Source: Hsuehochloa calcarea
Lineage: Eukaryota; Streptophyta; Magnoliopsida; Poales; Poaceae
Direction of reading: 5' to 3'
Length of the DNA stretch: 64,000 nucleotides
NCBI GenBank assembly: GCA_036346395.1
Contig: CM070604.1
Span: 41,877,662 to 41,941,661 of the forward strand
Position 1 is the first letter of the stretch. The number at the start of each line of letters is the position of its first letter. Positions 11,560 to 23,224 of the stretch are shown piece after piece. The translations under genes and the position numbers were made by a program. The notes beneath the pieces were generated by a model, which was given only the letters and a program-made list of their open reading frames with translations, did no database searches and had not been told where the DNA came from.

Positions 11560-13240
11560 CGAGGCGAGGAGATGGTTAGAAGCGATTAAGGACTATGATC
11601 TCACAATTCGGTATCATCCGGGCAAGGCAAGCGTGGTAGCGGATGCTTTGAGTCGCAAGGCGACACCATCTCTTGTCGATTGTCTTATCGCTGATTTTGA
11701 GCGTATGGATATTTCCTATTGTTTTGCGGGTACGCCCAACGAGAGACTTCGGTTGCTTTTAGAGTTAGCACTTCGGGATCAAGTGCGAGAAGCAAAATGA
11801 CATGACCAGATGTTTATTGGTGAGAAAGCGTTGTATTGAGAGCAAGCAAGGCCACTTGGTATAGATGAAATTTGGTACATTCACGGTTTAAAGGCCGCCT
11901 CTGTGTTCCCCAGGAGGCTCAGGTTAAGGATGAGATTCTGAAAGAGGCACATCGTACTCCGTATACAGTGCACTCTGGAGAGACTAAGATGTACAAAGAT
12001 TTAAAGAGAAACTTCTGGTGGAAGAGGATGAAGGTTGATATTGCACAATATGTAGCATCTTGTGGAGTCCCCAATGAGTCAAGAATTTGAACATAAGCGG
12101 CCGTGGGATTCTTGCAACCTCTGGGGTCCGGTGTGGCCAGTGGGATGATATATCTATGGATTTTGTAGTCGGTTTACCTCGCACGCAGCGAGGGAAGGAT
12201 GATATTTGGGTTATTGTGGACCGGCTCAGTAAGTCTGCTCATTTTATTCCTATCCGCACAACAAATTCGGCAAGTGATTTGGCTCCTCTTTATGTGCGGG
12301 AAGTAGTGCGGTTGCACGGAGTTCCGAAAACTATTGTTTCTGATCGGGATGCGAAATTTGTCTCCAAGTTCTGGGAGAGTTTGCAGGGTGCCTTGGGCAC
12401 ACAGCTCCGTCTTAGCACGACCTTTCATCCCCAAACGGATGGACAATCGGAGCGCACTATTCAGACATTGGAAGATATGCTCGGTGTTGTGTTTTATCAC
12501 GGAAAGGAAGTTGGGAAGAACATTTATCGTTGGCGAGTTTGCTTATAATACAGCTTATCATGCGGTATTCGGCGGCACCATTCGAGGTTCTTTATGGACG
12601 TAAGTGCAGGTCCCCGTTGTGTTGGGATGAGGTTGGAGAGCGGGCAGTTTTGGGTCCCGATTGGGTTCAGCAAACAGTGACTAGAGTGGCCGAAGTTAGG
12701 CAAAATCTGTTGGCTGCTCAGAGCCGACAGAAGAGCTACGCAGATGTCAGAAGGCGGGATTTGGAATTCAAAGTGGGTGACGAAGTTCTGTTGAGAGTGT
12801 CGCCATCCAAAGGTGTGGTCCGGTTTGGCACAAAAGGAAAGCTTAGTCCAAGGTATGTTGGACCTTTTCCAATCGTGGCGCGAATTGGAAAACTAGCTTA
12901 CCGTTTGGACCTTCCCGACTCCATGAAGGGGGTCCACAATGTGTTTCATGTGTCAATGTTGCGGAAATTTTTGAGGGATCCAGACCATGTTATTCCTTTG
13001 GAGCCTTTGATTATTGAGCAAGATCTTACTATCGAATCCCGACCAGTGAGAATATTAGAAGGAGCGGAACGGGTTTTGAGGAACAAGACCCTGAAGTATG
13101 TTAAAATCCTTTGGTCTCATCAGTCTGAAAGAGAGGCCACTTGGGAGTTGGAGTCCCGCATGCGAGAACATTACCCCGACCTGTTCACTTCAGGTAATTA
13201 TTTAAGTTGTTCATCTTTCTTTCTCGAAGTTACCGCGTAG
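11560..13240 (+). pseudogene. pol: G1 integrase with C-terminal chromodomain-like end
   Basis: The zinc-binding N-terminus is at 11872-12090 (HRTPYTVHSG). The catalytic core (12087-12548) keeps D in ISMDFVVGLP, D in IVSDRDAKF and E in DGQSERTIQ, so the DDE triad is readable. A frameshift near 12530 leads into the C-terminal frame 12530-13240, which holds the GPFPIVARIGKLAYRLDLP fold and HNVFHVSMLRKFL. The end, with WSHQSEREATWELES, has the spacing of chromoviral chromodomains thought to target heterochromatin. Stops and shifts separate the parts. Confidence 0.88.
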
Positions 13241-13261
13241 ATTCGAGGTCGAATATTTTCT

Positions 13262-13274
13262 AAGGGGGTTAGAG
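13262..13274 (+). other. G1 polypurine tract
   Basis: The purine-rich stretch aagggggttagag lies immediately before the 3' LTR, the usual plus-strand priming site. Confidence 0.85.
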
Positions 13275-15475
13275 TGTAATACCTCATAAATCCAGCTAGG
13301 TCATATAGTTTGGAATTTATTCGAATACGAGATTTAAAATTTTCCGGAATCGCATTCGGTAAAAAGAAAGAAGTCAGAGGGAGAAAAAGAAATAGATTTA
13401 AGTCGGAAATTCCAATCAGCGGGGGTTATCGTTATTTTCCAGCAACTTTGGGCATGATCATGACCAGGTGGCCCAAGAGGGCCGGCCGCCCATGAAGTGA
13501 CCGCCATAAAGGGGCGCCACTCCCCCTCAAACCCTAGCCGCCTCCATCCCCTCCCACCTAGCCGCCACCCCCTCCCCTCTCCACCCTCCATTGCCGGCGC
13601 CTCCTCCTGGTTGGGCGCCGCAACCTCCCTGATCGCCCGGCCATTGGTGCTCCCGAGGTTGCTCTCCAAGATCCCGGCGCTCCTCCTCCGATCCGTCCTC
13701 CGGCGGGCGTTTCTCGCGGTTGCTCGCTATGGTGTGGCCGGCCAAGGAAGAAGAAGGGAGACCAGCGGGGAGTGGTTCTTCGTCGTGCTACGGGTCTTCA
13801 AGGGTAACGAGCACCTCGGTTAATTGTTTGATCGGTTTTTGTTGCGGTAGTGATCATTTGAGTCGCGTCAGATTAGAGTTCCAGAAATTACAGATTGGAT
13901 CAAAATGTTGAGAGGCAAGTTACGGTACTTTAGAGGCCGAATCTAGGGTTTTGCCCTTCTAGAGTTTTATTCCTGGGAACGTTAGCTTTCTTTTGGCACC
14001 AAGATCAAGAAAATCCGATCTGTAGTTTGGGAGATATTAATTTTTGAATGCGATCTGTTCAGTCTGCCTGAAAATTGGGATCAGTAGGTTTGTCCCTCGG
14101 TTTTGTTCAAATTAGGGGCCGAATCAGAACCTTCACCCAACTAAGTTATTGTAGCTCTTGAAATTATGTTTCCAAGTTGATAAGTATCATTCTCATTGGA
14201 TCAGTAGGCTAAAAGTTACACCATTTTCTTTATTACTGATCTGTATTCTGGACAGACGTAGATGGGTTGTGTTTAGCTATTAATTAGCCCTCTGTTTTGG
14301 CCGAATCAGGGGATTTCACCAACTAATGTTTTGTAGCCTGATCAGTTAAAAATTAGCGAGCACTGGTTTCAGATCTTTTAGAGTTACAGATAATTAATGG
14401 CGAATTTTCTCGTACAACTGCTCGTAGATCGATAATCTGGACTTTTTGTGTAGAGGTCAAATTGAACCCTTGGGGTGTGCGGGTTGATTAGAGAGCATCG
14501 TAGAACACTTGTAGCTGTGCTATATTCTATTATCCGTAATCCGTGGCAATGCTTGTGTAGGCGGTGAGACGGTGGGTGGAAGGACACCTTCGTTGTTTCC
14601 CAATACGTCACAACACGGAAGGCAAGTGCAATGTTTAATTTGTGTGAATTCGATGAATGCATGATAACTTGGTAAATTATGAATATTCCTGTGATTTGAG
14701 CTTGATGTGGTAGAGTTCAATACCTTATTCGATGATACATTGAGTTGAAGTTCAAGTTATGCTTTTCATTCCATGCATACATAATTTAGTTGCTGTCCAC
14801 GGGAGTGGAAACTTGATTAAGTCCATTAACTCCAATATGGGCATGTAAGACCTACCATTCCAATGTAGGCAGTTTCGGACATTCCGTATGAAACGTTCTT
14901 CATACGGACTTGGATCCCCGCTCTTGGTTAAGGCGGGCTTAAGTGAACACCGACGGTGTGTCACTAGTTATCCTAGTATAAACATGTGGAAAGTCCATTC
15001 TCCTTCAATGCATTCATTCATACCATGCTTTAAATAAATTCATGGAAGTAAATGATTTACTTGGTAGATTGTTCGATTCAAGATTCTTTGTGAATGTATA
15101 TGTTGTGCTTGCTGAGTTTCGACTCACTCTTGCTTTTATTTGTTTTAGGTGAATTCCAGTGAAACGGTTGCTAGCGGGAGGGTGTAGTCCAGCACGTTCC
15201 ACGCACATGAATAAATCATTCATTCATTAAAATTCTATTTACGTTTATTCGGTTTAATTATAATGTAATGGACTGTAATAATTGTCACTTGGAGGTTCAT
15301 TATTCTCGCTTTGGTTAATTCTTGTTTTAATTTATTGATGAACTGTTATTAAGCTATAGGTTGTTACCTTGATTAATCATTTCTTTAGCATTGAATGCGA
15401 TGTTAATCTTAGGAATTGAATAGTAGGTTGGCCTGTTAGGTGACATCTTGTCTTCCGAATAGACAGGATGTTACA
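13275..15475 (+). repeat. G1 3' LTR
   Basis: It starts TGTAATACC and ends AGGATGTTACA. It pairs with the 5' LTR at 6021-8226 and is followed by the target duplication caaac. Confidence 0.95.
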
Positions 15476-15653
15476 CAAACACCGTAGACGGTTCTGGCAG
15501 AGGACGTTGGATGGAGGAGAAACTCGCCGGAGAAGACCTTTGGGAGTAACTCGGTATTTTGCGGGTGACGACAAAAATAGATTGATTCGGAGGAAACCAA
15601 ATCAGGGGATTGGAAGAGGACGACAAGACAGATACATGGGCGCAGACGGCTCG

Positions 15654-15663
15654 CTTTTATATG
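15654..15663 (-). promoter_or_regulatory. TATA box of solo LTR S1
   Basis: The reverse complement reads catataaaag within S1, about 430 bp after its minus-strand LTR start. This is a fitting core promoter position. Confidence 0.45.
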
Positions 15664-16095
15664 TACTGAGGAGAAAGATATGGAAGTTTAAAATTTGGAT
15701 TGGAAACGTACTAGAAACGAACTCGGCTGCGCGTTCAGGAGTTCGGCTGGAAAATCGGATGTGAACAGTGCCATATGGTACTGTATCAATCAAATAGGAG
15801 AGAGAAAACAACATATTTTCAAAATTAAATAAAAAGGCAAAAATCAAGGAGATCAAATAAATAGGAAGCAAATACAAAAAATCTCTGAAAATACGATAAA
15901 ATTCCTTGGAACACAAGGAAACCAAATAACACAGTTTTGATTTAATTGATGTTTATATTAGTCAAATTAAATATTTTAAATTTAGAAAAATTCCAATTAA
16001 GCTTTATTAATTCAAATAAAATTGATGAAATTTTTCAGGGACCTAAACTGCTCAAAAGATTTTTGAAATGCCAAATTTTGGGACATTACATACCG

Positions 16096-17480
16096 ACATG
16101 TTGGAATTGTACGAAGTTGATCTAGAGCAAGAATCACTGTTCAACGAGCAGGGCAAGCACACTCCTTTGATCATGTTGATCCCCTTATTTCAATGTTATG
16201 TATATTGTTTGCTCAAACTATTATGCATTCTTAATTTGAGAAAATTGCTATATTATTGTTTACTATTTAGTTATCGCTAGTTGTTGCATTGACCACCTTG
16301 AAAAATTGATACTCTTACTTTTGTCGCCCTAAGAATATTATCCATTTTTGGTAATTATATGTGTTGAATTTTAGAAAGGTATATGAAGCTTGTGCTTAGT
16401 CATGCTTAGATCAACAACAATTTAAATTGTGGAATTCAGTAAAATAAAGTTTTGGATACTATAGGAAAGTGATTTGATAAAATTTGGATAGAGGGGTTAC
16501 CCTTGTTACTTTGGATAAAAATGTGAAAATGAATGGTATGGACTTGGGCGAGTGATATGTTGAGACCGGTGTAGTCTGCACGAGAACTCGGTTTTTGTTG
16601 GTCTCGCGTGGGTAATTAAGGACCAAACTTTGATGTCGTTGACCCAAGCATTATTTTTAGTACAACCACATGTTCGGAATGGGCCAGACCTGGCCAAGTA
16701 ATTTACCTAGTTCGAGCATTGAGCATGCAAACTATAGTCGGTACGTGTTATCTGCAATGTGCAGACGATAGTAAAGGACGTCCATGTCTGTAGGGCACTT
16801 GCATTAGACGATAGTAAAGGACGTCCATGTCTTCCAAGTGTTACCAACACAACTATGAGCTCTATTGATGATGGTAAAGGACATCCATATCTTGAGGAGT
16901 TGGCTCATAGGGCGGGCTGATCTAAGGGTGCGGTATTGTAAAGGCTTTGTTATCATCGTGTGAGCTCTCTTGATGATGGTAAATGACATCCATATCTTGA
17001 GGAGTTGGCTCATAGGACGGGCAGATCTAAGGACGAGGTATTGTAAAGGCTTTGTTATGATCGTCTCCTTCGCATGCTGAAGTGGATCGGATGCCCAAGC
17101 GGAGAGGGGGGGATTGGGATTCTTTCTGTTAATGGACATTTAAAAAATATAATCTTTTCTAACCCAACCTATGTTTATGTAGTTTCTAGTGTGGCAAAAC
17201 AACTACTACATAAGTGTCGATGAACCAGTTGCCGATCTTATGAAATAAATAGAGAAAAATGGCAAAGAGTTCTTGGGAGAGAATGAGGTTGCTCTTTATT
17301 GCTATGAACTGGATCCTTTACAGGTGGTGCCTTCAATAAGGTGGTGGACTAATCCTAATTACACTGGGTGTAATGATTGCTATACTATTGAATCAAAGTT
17401 GAAACATGAATTTAGTGTTGATTGCGATGCCTCAATCCGATGCCCTTGTCCCTCCATACTTCGTATTTAAATAATCAATG
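16096..17480. other. Continuation of the old LTR-like flank
   Basis: This sequence resumes that of 1-2085 after the S1 target duplication. AT-rich text with a gggcaagcacac...tttgatcat block resembles the U5/leader parts of long grass Ty3 LTRs. A 65-codon frame at 17273-17470 matches nothing I recognise. Confidence 0.35.
16857..17066. repeat. Two tandem 105-bp repeats
   Basis: Unit 1 (16857-16961) and unit 2 (16962-17066) begin gagctct(a/c)ttgatgatgg and align over their full length with few substitutions. Two shorter partial copies of the same core (acgatagtaaaggacgtcc) lie just upstream, near 16767 and 16807. Confidence 0.85.
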
Positions 17481-17512
17481 AAGAGGTGGCAGTTACTCCT
17501 AGAGAAGATGCA

Positions 17513-17872
17513 TGTTAGAAGTGACACGTCTGGTCGGAGGGACAGTTGTTGTTAGTGAAACACTAACTGGTTGTCGGTTAGCGTCTTAGGACCATGAACC
17601 GTCGTGTGGTATGGAGCATATATAACATGTGTTCCATACGTCACATGGTAAGAATATACTTGGAGTCAGATCCAGATACCAATTCAAGGTTTCTACGAGC
17701 AGTCATCTGGTCGGGGACCGGGTACAAGACCTCGTCCGACTAGGGTACCTATAAGTAACATCTGAAATCCTTACGACCACGGAGGTCCTTAGCCTTAGGG
17801 GTTACGACCATGAAGACATATGGTCTTTTAATTATGTATTAAAGTAATATATAGAGATTTTAATCCTCGTCA
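17513..17872 (-). repeat. Possible 3' LTR of a Tat-lineage element
   Basis: On the minus strand a purine tract, ttcgggggctagc (17873-17885), precedes TGACGAGGATT. This is the PPT/LTR junction style of Tat elements. The far end, TGTTAG on the plus strand at 17513, is a guess, because no partner LTR or target duplication is visible. Confidence 0.35.
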
Positions 17873-18087
17873 GCTAGCCCCCGAACTTTAAAATGAATTG
17901 GTCGTGTGGACCTCAGATGAGAAGTTGTATCGGGCAGACCCTCATTTAATATCGTGACAAATGAGGTGGTCTGTATTCACTTTAAAGTTGAGAAACTGCA
18001 TTGGGAATCAAAGAGGTTTTCTGTCTATTGGACATTGGTTTGTGTCTGTTGGATTTTTGGGTAACTCCTTTTTGCAGTTACGGAGTT

Positions 18088-18100
18088 GCGGCTATAAAAT
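18088..18100 (+). promoter_or_regulatory. TATA box before the antisense accessory ORF
   Basis: The sequence ggctataaaatcc sits about 170 bp before the accessory ORF start and runs opposite to the element's gag-pol direction. Confidence 0.5.
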
Positions 18101-18262
18101 CCCTTCGGCACTCCGCCTAAAGGACTTTATGCTCTCATATTTTCTTAAACTTTCTCTTTATCTTCCTATAAAGGATTTCTTCCGACCTCCTCTGTCCTCT
18201 TCGCTCGAAAATTTTCTCCGACCACTGCTCATCCAATCGTATCAGACTCAATCACTACGTGG

Positions 18263-21100
18263 TTGGTTTCAGATCTGAGTGGTAAGAAGCTCAAGGCTTT
18301 GGAGGAGATCGGGATGCTTCTGGACAAAAATCTGATTAAGCAAAGTCCAGTGGCCAGATATTATTACCTGAGCGGAGAAGAAGGAGAAATCCTTGTTTTC
18401 CTCGCCTACATCGAGTTTGGGATCAGATTTCCTCACCTACATCGAGTTCGTGATCAGATTTTTGGTACACAAGTTCCTTTTGCAGGTTATTGAGTACTAC
18501 GACATGGAATTGATCAACCTAGCCCCCAACTCAATTGCCAACCTCAGCGTCTTCGTCTACCTCTGCAAGGCGTACCTAGGGATCCAACCTGATTTAAGTG
18601 TCCTCAGGTATTTTTACAAGATGGCAAGGTCGGGAAGACGACGGGAACCCCTAGGGAATGCTCGCTGCACCTTCACGATAGGAAGGCCGATCAATACATC
18701 AAAATGTAGTCGAAGTCCTCGTGGTCGTCATGAAAGAAAAGTTAGTTCTATATAATGGTCACGAAGGAGGATGGCCTTTTCTTCGCTGGCAAATTGGCGA
18801 TGGAGAACCCAACTAGCGTTCAACCGTAAAGATGGAGGGAAGAGTCAGAAGGTATGTCGAAGAAATTCAAGACCTCAGTGCTAGGGGCTTAACCGCTTGG
18901 CATGTGGTTTGGGATTTTTCCATGCGTCAGATTACTTCTTGAGGCTCCAATCATGTTCCCTGCTCTGGCACATCGGTCGTGATGAAGCGACCAAGGATAC
19001 CAGGAAAGGTAAGTTCTGAGAATTCCGTCCAGTATAGTTTATTTGTTGTCTGTTTCTTTAACCTTGAAATATTTTTATTCTTTGAAGTGTTTTCCCCTGA
19101 TGAAGTTAGAGAGTGGATCAAAATGATATGCGTTGGAGAGTCTGATGCCAAGGCTATGTTTCCCAACATCTTGGCACTTGTCTCCTTAGAAGAGAAAGTG
19201 AAGAGACTCAAGGTAAATACCAACTCATTCTTCACTGTTTATATATTCTCCGATTAGTATATAATTCTTCTCTAATTATGTAGGCGGTCGGGCTAAGGAT
19301 GAAAGAACTTGATGCGGTGTCTCCGTCATCACTTGTTCCGACCGACTCTGCCTTAGAGATCAGCGAAGATGATGATCTCCCAAAGGTAATAGAGCTTTTG
19401 ACAAAGAGTATATATTTTATATGGAAAGAATTCATTACCTAATTAAAATTAGCTTTTAAATTAGATAGGATAAAATGAGGACCCGTGGGTCGAGACAACA
19501 GAGGTCGTAGGCCCCAAAGTGGTCATTCACGACCAGACGGTTGCAACTAAAGCAGCTATCATAAAAGCCAACGAAGACAATGTCTCTAACCAGCTGGTTG
19601 GGGACCTCGATCATCTGGTCAAGGCTGTCACTTCCAACCGGAGGTCGGAGGATGTGAGGGGTTTAACGAACCCTACTGGTTCAGATCCAATAAAATCGTT
19701 GGGGAAGAAGGGGAAGGCAAGCACCACGGAATATGCTCCCGGGCGTTTCAAGATTAAGACCAAGAAGATGACCTAGTATGTATACATGAAAGAGACTTAT
19801 GCAAGTGAATACTTGTTCGTATCTTTTGGTATTCTAAAATTTCGACTTTCCTTTTCCATTTTGATAGGTCTTTTGGTGTTATGTTGTTTCCAACCAGAAG
19901 ACCTCTAAAAAAACATCCCTGAGAAGGAAGCGGTCAAGCCAGCCTCCGAGCAGGTGGCAGCTCTAGATGCTCCAGTCTCCAAAATGGCTGCAATCATGCG
20001 TAAGGAGTCAAGAGTCTATGAAGAGCCTCAGCAGGTTCCGCCTCCTGTTGAGATCGCTCAAGGGGAGAGGAGTTCTTCACTAGTCGTAAGGTCTCCTAGT
20101 CCCAGTTTTTTCTCCAGCCACCATCGAATTCCTGATAAATAGTTATTCGAGGGGGCCTGGAAGAGGGTGTCGGGTCATCAGTTGGAGACTAGTACCACCC
20201 TTATCTACTCCCAATATGTTGACACGGCGGTTGAGGTCAAGCATCTTCAACCACTCTTTTTGTCTCTTCTTCAAAATTTATAAAAAATTTAAAAAAGTTT
20301 GCTATATTTGGCAGAACATGATTGAGAATATTGTCGTGATCGAAGGACTGACCAAGTGAATTATAGACTTGGAGAAAGAAAACTCTGAATTAAAAAGTAA
20401 GCACTTCTTCCCAACTCTCTTCTTTTCCTCTTGTTACCTCTTTATTATATTTGAACTCTTCTCTTATCAAGATTGACATAATTGGAGGCAAATAAGAAAG
20501 AGATTATGGCTAAAGATGCCAAAATAACAAAGCTTGAAGAAAAAGGCCAAGCTAAGGACCGGTCGATTGAATAGTTGACGACCAGGCACAAAGAAGTCCT
20601 TAAAATTTACGAGAAGAAAATTCAAGGTAATTGGCCATAAAGCCTAACTAGTTTACTATGCATTTTAAGCTAAAAAGAGTGGAAAAAACTCTTGAATTTT
20701 AGCATGACAAGGAGGCAGCTCTTGAGCAATGTCTTGATGAACAAGTCAATGCCTTTAACAAAATGATTTTCGACATGAGGTCGGGATCAAGTCTGCCTAC
20801 CTTGAGAGATTCAGCGGAGAAGATCAGCTATCTTGGCTGACTCCTTGAAGATCTCATAGGTTTGCTTGCATCTACTCAGGAAAACCATGCCTAAACTATG
20901 AAAAACACTGTTGCCAAGGGAGTAAGCCTTGCTTTAGCAAAGCTAAAGGCTTATAACCCCTCCGTTCATCTCCAAGCGGTTGAAGAAAACTTCAACTGTT
21001 CAGAGGATGAAGCAGCCAAGTTAATAGAGGAGATTTTGCCTCTTGGAAACAAGGTTGCCGGGGATATAGAGGTCGGATCTCCGTCACGGAGCGACTAGTC
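18263..21100 (+). pseudogene. Tat-element accessory ORF (gypsy-type transposon family, PF04195-like)
   Basis: The opening frame (18263-18493) and its shifted continuation (18393-18755), with LINLAPNSIANLSVFVYLC and AYLGIQPDL, resemble the grass 'putative gypsy type transposon' domain found as an extra ORF in Tat retrotransposons. Later pieces carry a Lys/Glu-rich coiled-coil stretch (about 20480-20630) and a C-terminal block at 20898-21098 (NCSEDEAAKLIEEILPL). Probable introns and many stops break it. It lies antisense to the integrase remnant at 22.1-22.9 kb, the known arrangement of Grande-like Tat elements. Its function is unknown. Confidence 0.65.
18400..18461 (+). repeat. 31-bp tandem duplication inside the accessory ORF
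   Basis: Two 31-bp copies (18400-18430, 18431-18461) differ at about three positions. Because 31 is not a multiple of three, the second copy moves the downstream conserved part out of the frame opened at 18263. Confidence 0.85.
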
Positions 21101-22085
21101 TAACAACCCTGAGAAGTAGATGATTGTAATTGTTTGAATTGTGAATATAAAAAACTTACCTTTTTATCATCATTAAAGTCTTAATTTTATCTTTTCACTT
21201 TGCTACTCATATATTTTCTAGCTCTCGACTGCTTATATTAGTAGAAGAACATACTGAATAAGCAGTAGACCAAGAAAGAGAGTAAAACCTAAGACCATAA
21301 TACAAAGTATGTACTGATTATGTTGCAAAAAAGATCTAAGTAACTCTAGGAAATCAACTTGGTCGGAACCAGTGTGTGACTTCAACTAGCTATAGATATA
21401 TTTCCATAATCGAAAATATTGTATAGTACATTTCATCGTCGGAAGATGCTGCAAGACTTATCTTAATGATAAAGAACCATGCAAAAATGTATACATAAAT
21501 GATAAGTGGTCTTTTTTATACACATTATCCAAAACTGGTCGTAAAGATTGCTAAAATTTAAAGACGTAATAGGCACTTCGCAAAACGTGCTCATGCTCAA
21601 GCCCAATTGGTAGCAAGGATCGGAAGAAAAAGGCCGTCACTAGGAAACTCCTTCTAGTGGGCAGGACCACATGTAGAGAGGAGAGATTTGGACTATGAGG
21701 TTTCCGTGACCTGATCAGTGGCCAAACAAGAGTAGAAAAGAATATTGAAATGGAGAAAGATAGTCTTCAAATTCTTTAGCATGTAAATGACCATAGCATG
21801 TTGTCTATGTTACGCTCTCTTACTTATTTCTTTGAAGAAAAGAGTGTATGGTCGCGCATGAGAACCATAACTGATATGGTCATGACCAGGACCCTTATGG
21901 TTTGTAATGATCATGTCGAGGCCAAAAAGTAAAAAGAGATCCTTTTAGAAGGATATCAGAATTAAATAGATCTTTTCTGACCAGTTAAACAACAATAGCA
22001 TGCGACAAGATAATGGATGACAGATATATAAACAATATCACTCATCGGGAAAAATAAATGAATATGTATTGAAATTGAAATAATG
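21101..22085. other. Non-coding part of the Tat-like remnant
   Basis: AT-rich sequence with scattered ggtcg/gaccag words like those in the flanking Tat segments. I see no reading frame, RNA or repeat worth naming. Confidence 0.5.
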
Positions 22086-22930
22086 TAAAAATTTTATTCA
22101 AAGAACTTACGTAATTGATCAATGTTCCAAGAATTTGACAAAACACGTCCGTCTGACATTATTAGTCGTACTGAGCCAGGTCGGGTAACTTCGACCACTG
22201 TGTAAGGGCCTTCTCATTTGGGAGAAAGTTTATTGCAATTGCCTGGCTTTGAATTTTTCTTAGAACTGGATCACCTACAGCTAGGCTGCGAGGTTGCACC
22301 TTACGGCTGTGGTACCTTCACTTGACTTGTTGGTAGACCGCCAATCGTATAAGGACTTGGTTTTGTCGTTCTTCAAGGAAATTGATGTCGTCGAGTCTTC
22401 ATTGTTCTTGATCATTTTTGTTAAAATAATCGGTTCGAGCGGAGCCAATTTTCAATTCCGAAGGAAGCATGGCTTCAACACCGTAAACTAGAAAGAAAAG
22501 CGTTTCACCAGGCGCACGATTGGTCGTGGTTCGAACGGCCCATAATACAGAAGGAAGTTCTTGAACCCAAGCCCCTGCCCGTTTTGTTAACTGGTCAAAA
22601 ACTCGGCATTTAAATCCTTGCATTATTATAACATTAGCTCGCTCGACTGCTCTGTTGCTCTGCGGATGAGCGACCAAAGCGAAATGTATTTTGATACCTA
22701 GATCCTTGCAGAATTCCTATAAATTTCCACTAGAGAACTGGGTACCATTATCCGTGATTACACGATTGGGTATACCAAATCGTGTGATCATATTTTTTGT
22801 GAGGAACATCTTAGCAGTCTTAGTTGTTGTCTTAACAACTGGCTCAGCTTCTATCCATTTTGTAAACGTGTTAATCATGCTGAAAAGGAATTTGAAGCCC
22901 CAAGGTGCCCTTGGGAAAGGTCCTAGAGTG
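22086..22930 (-). pseudogene. pol: Tat-lineage integrase C-terminal remnant
   Basis: The frame 22677-22399 contains MVAHPQSNRAVERANVIIMQ, in which the E of VERAN is the third catalytic integrase residue. QELPSVLWAVRTTTN and YGVEAMLPSEL follow, the signature of RIRE2/Tat-type integrase. Translation further down the minus strand (to about 22090) gives GPYTVVEVTRPGS-like text, the usual C-terminal end. Upstream pol is missing, cut at about 22930 by an unrelated copia LTR fragment. Frameshifts are present. Confidence 0.8.
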
Positions 22931-22936
22931 TCTAGT

Positions 22937-23209
22937 CCCTAGGTCGTAATAGATAATCTTTGTTTTAGTTTCTTTTTTCTATTTGCCGTGTCCCTTTCCG
23001 TTTCCTACTGTTAGTCCGAGTCATATATGTGTATTCAGCCTTTATGAGAAGATGAGTCTGTGTCTTGTAACGTGAAGAAGCAAGTTGTGTCAAGAAGCAA
23101 AGCAATAGAGAAAAGCATTAGATAAGCTGTCATGAGCAACACCAATTTATCTCTTGTCTTTCTTCAATGCGTGCTTCCGAGAGCAGGTTTACTGTTGTTT
23201 GGGTCAACA
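22937..23209 (+). repeat. 3' part of a copia-type LTR
   Basis: The text ends gggtcaaca and is followed directly by a degenerate primer-binding site, the layout of a 5' LTR end. The left end is undefined where it meets the Tat remnant. Confidence 0.5.
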
Positions 23210-23210
23210 A

Positions 23211-23224
23211 TTAGCATCGGAGCC
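23211..23224 (+). other. Degenerate primer-binding site
   Basis: The sequence ttagcatcggagcc resembles the TGGTATCAGAGCC plant PBS with about three changes. It sits one base after the LTR fragment. Confidence 0.5.

Larger units (their letters stand above)
6021..15475 (+). mobile_element. Full-length Ty3/gypsy chromovirus G1
   Basis: The element has two LTRs of about 2.2 kb, a methionine-initiator-type PBS, gag-protease-RT-RNase H-integrase order and a polypurine tract. It is flanked by the target duplication caaat (6016-6020) / caaac (15476-15480), with one mismatch. A chromodomain-like end after integrase places it among chromoviruses; a Tekay/Del-like affiliation is inference. It inserted into solo LTR S1. 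All coding regions carry frameshifts or stops, so it cannot move on its own. Confidence 0.93.
2091..16090 (-). mobile_element. Solo LTR S1 (Ty3-type) split by two nested insertions
   Basis: On the minus strand the LTR begins TGTAATGTCCC (ending at 16090) and finishes in GGTCCCGACA (rc of 2091-2100). The 5-bp target duplication taccg flanks it at 2086-2090 and 16091-16095. Removing the nested elements (2205-3833 and 6021-15475) leaves about 2.9 kb. A minus-strand TATA box lies near 15654-15663. There is no PBS, PPT or coding sequence of its own, so it is a solo LTR made by LTR-LTR recombination. The perfect TSD 14 kb apart is strong evidence; membership of Ty3 is inferred from LTR style. Confidence 0.85.
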
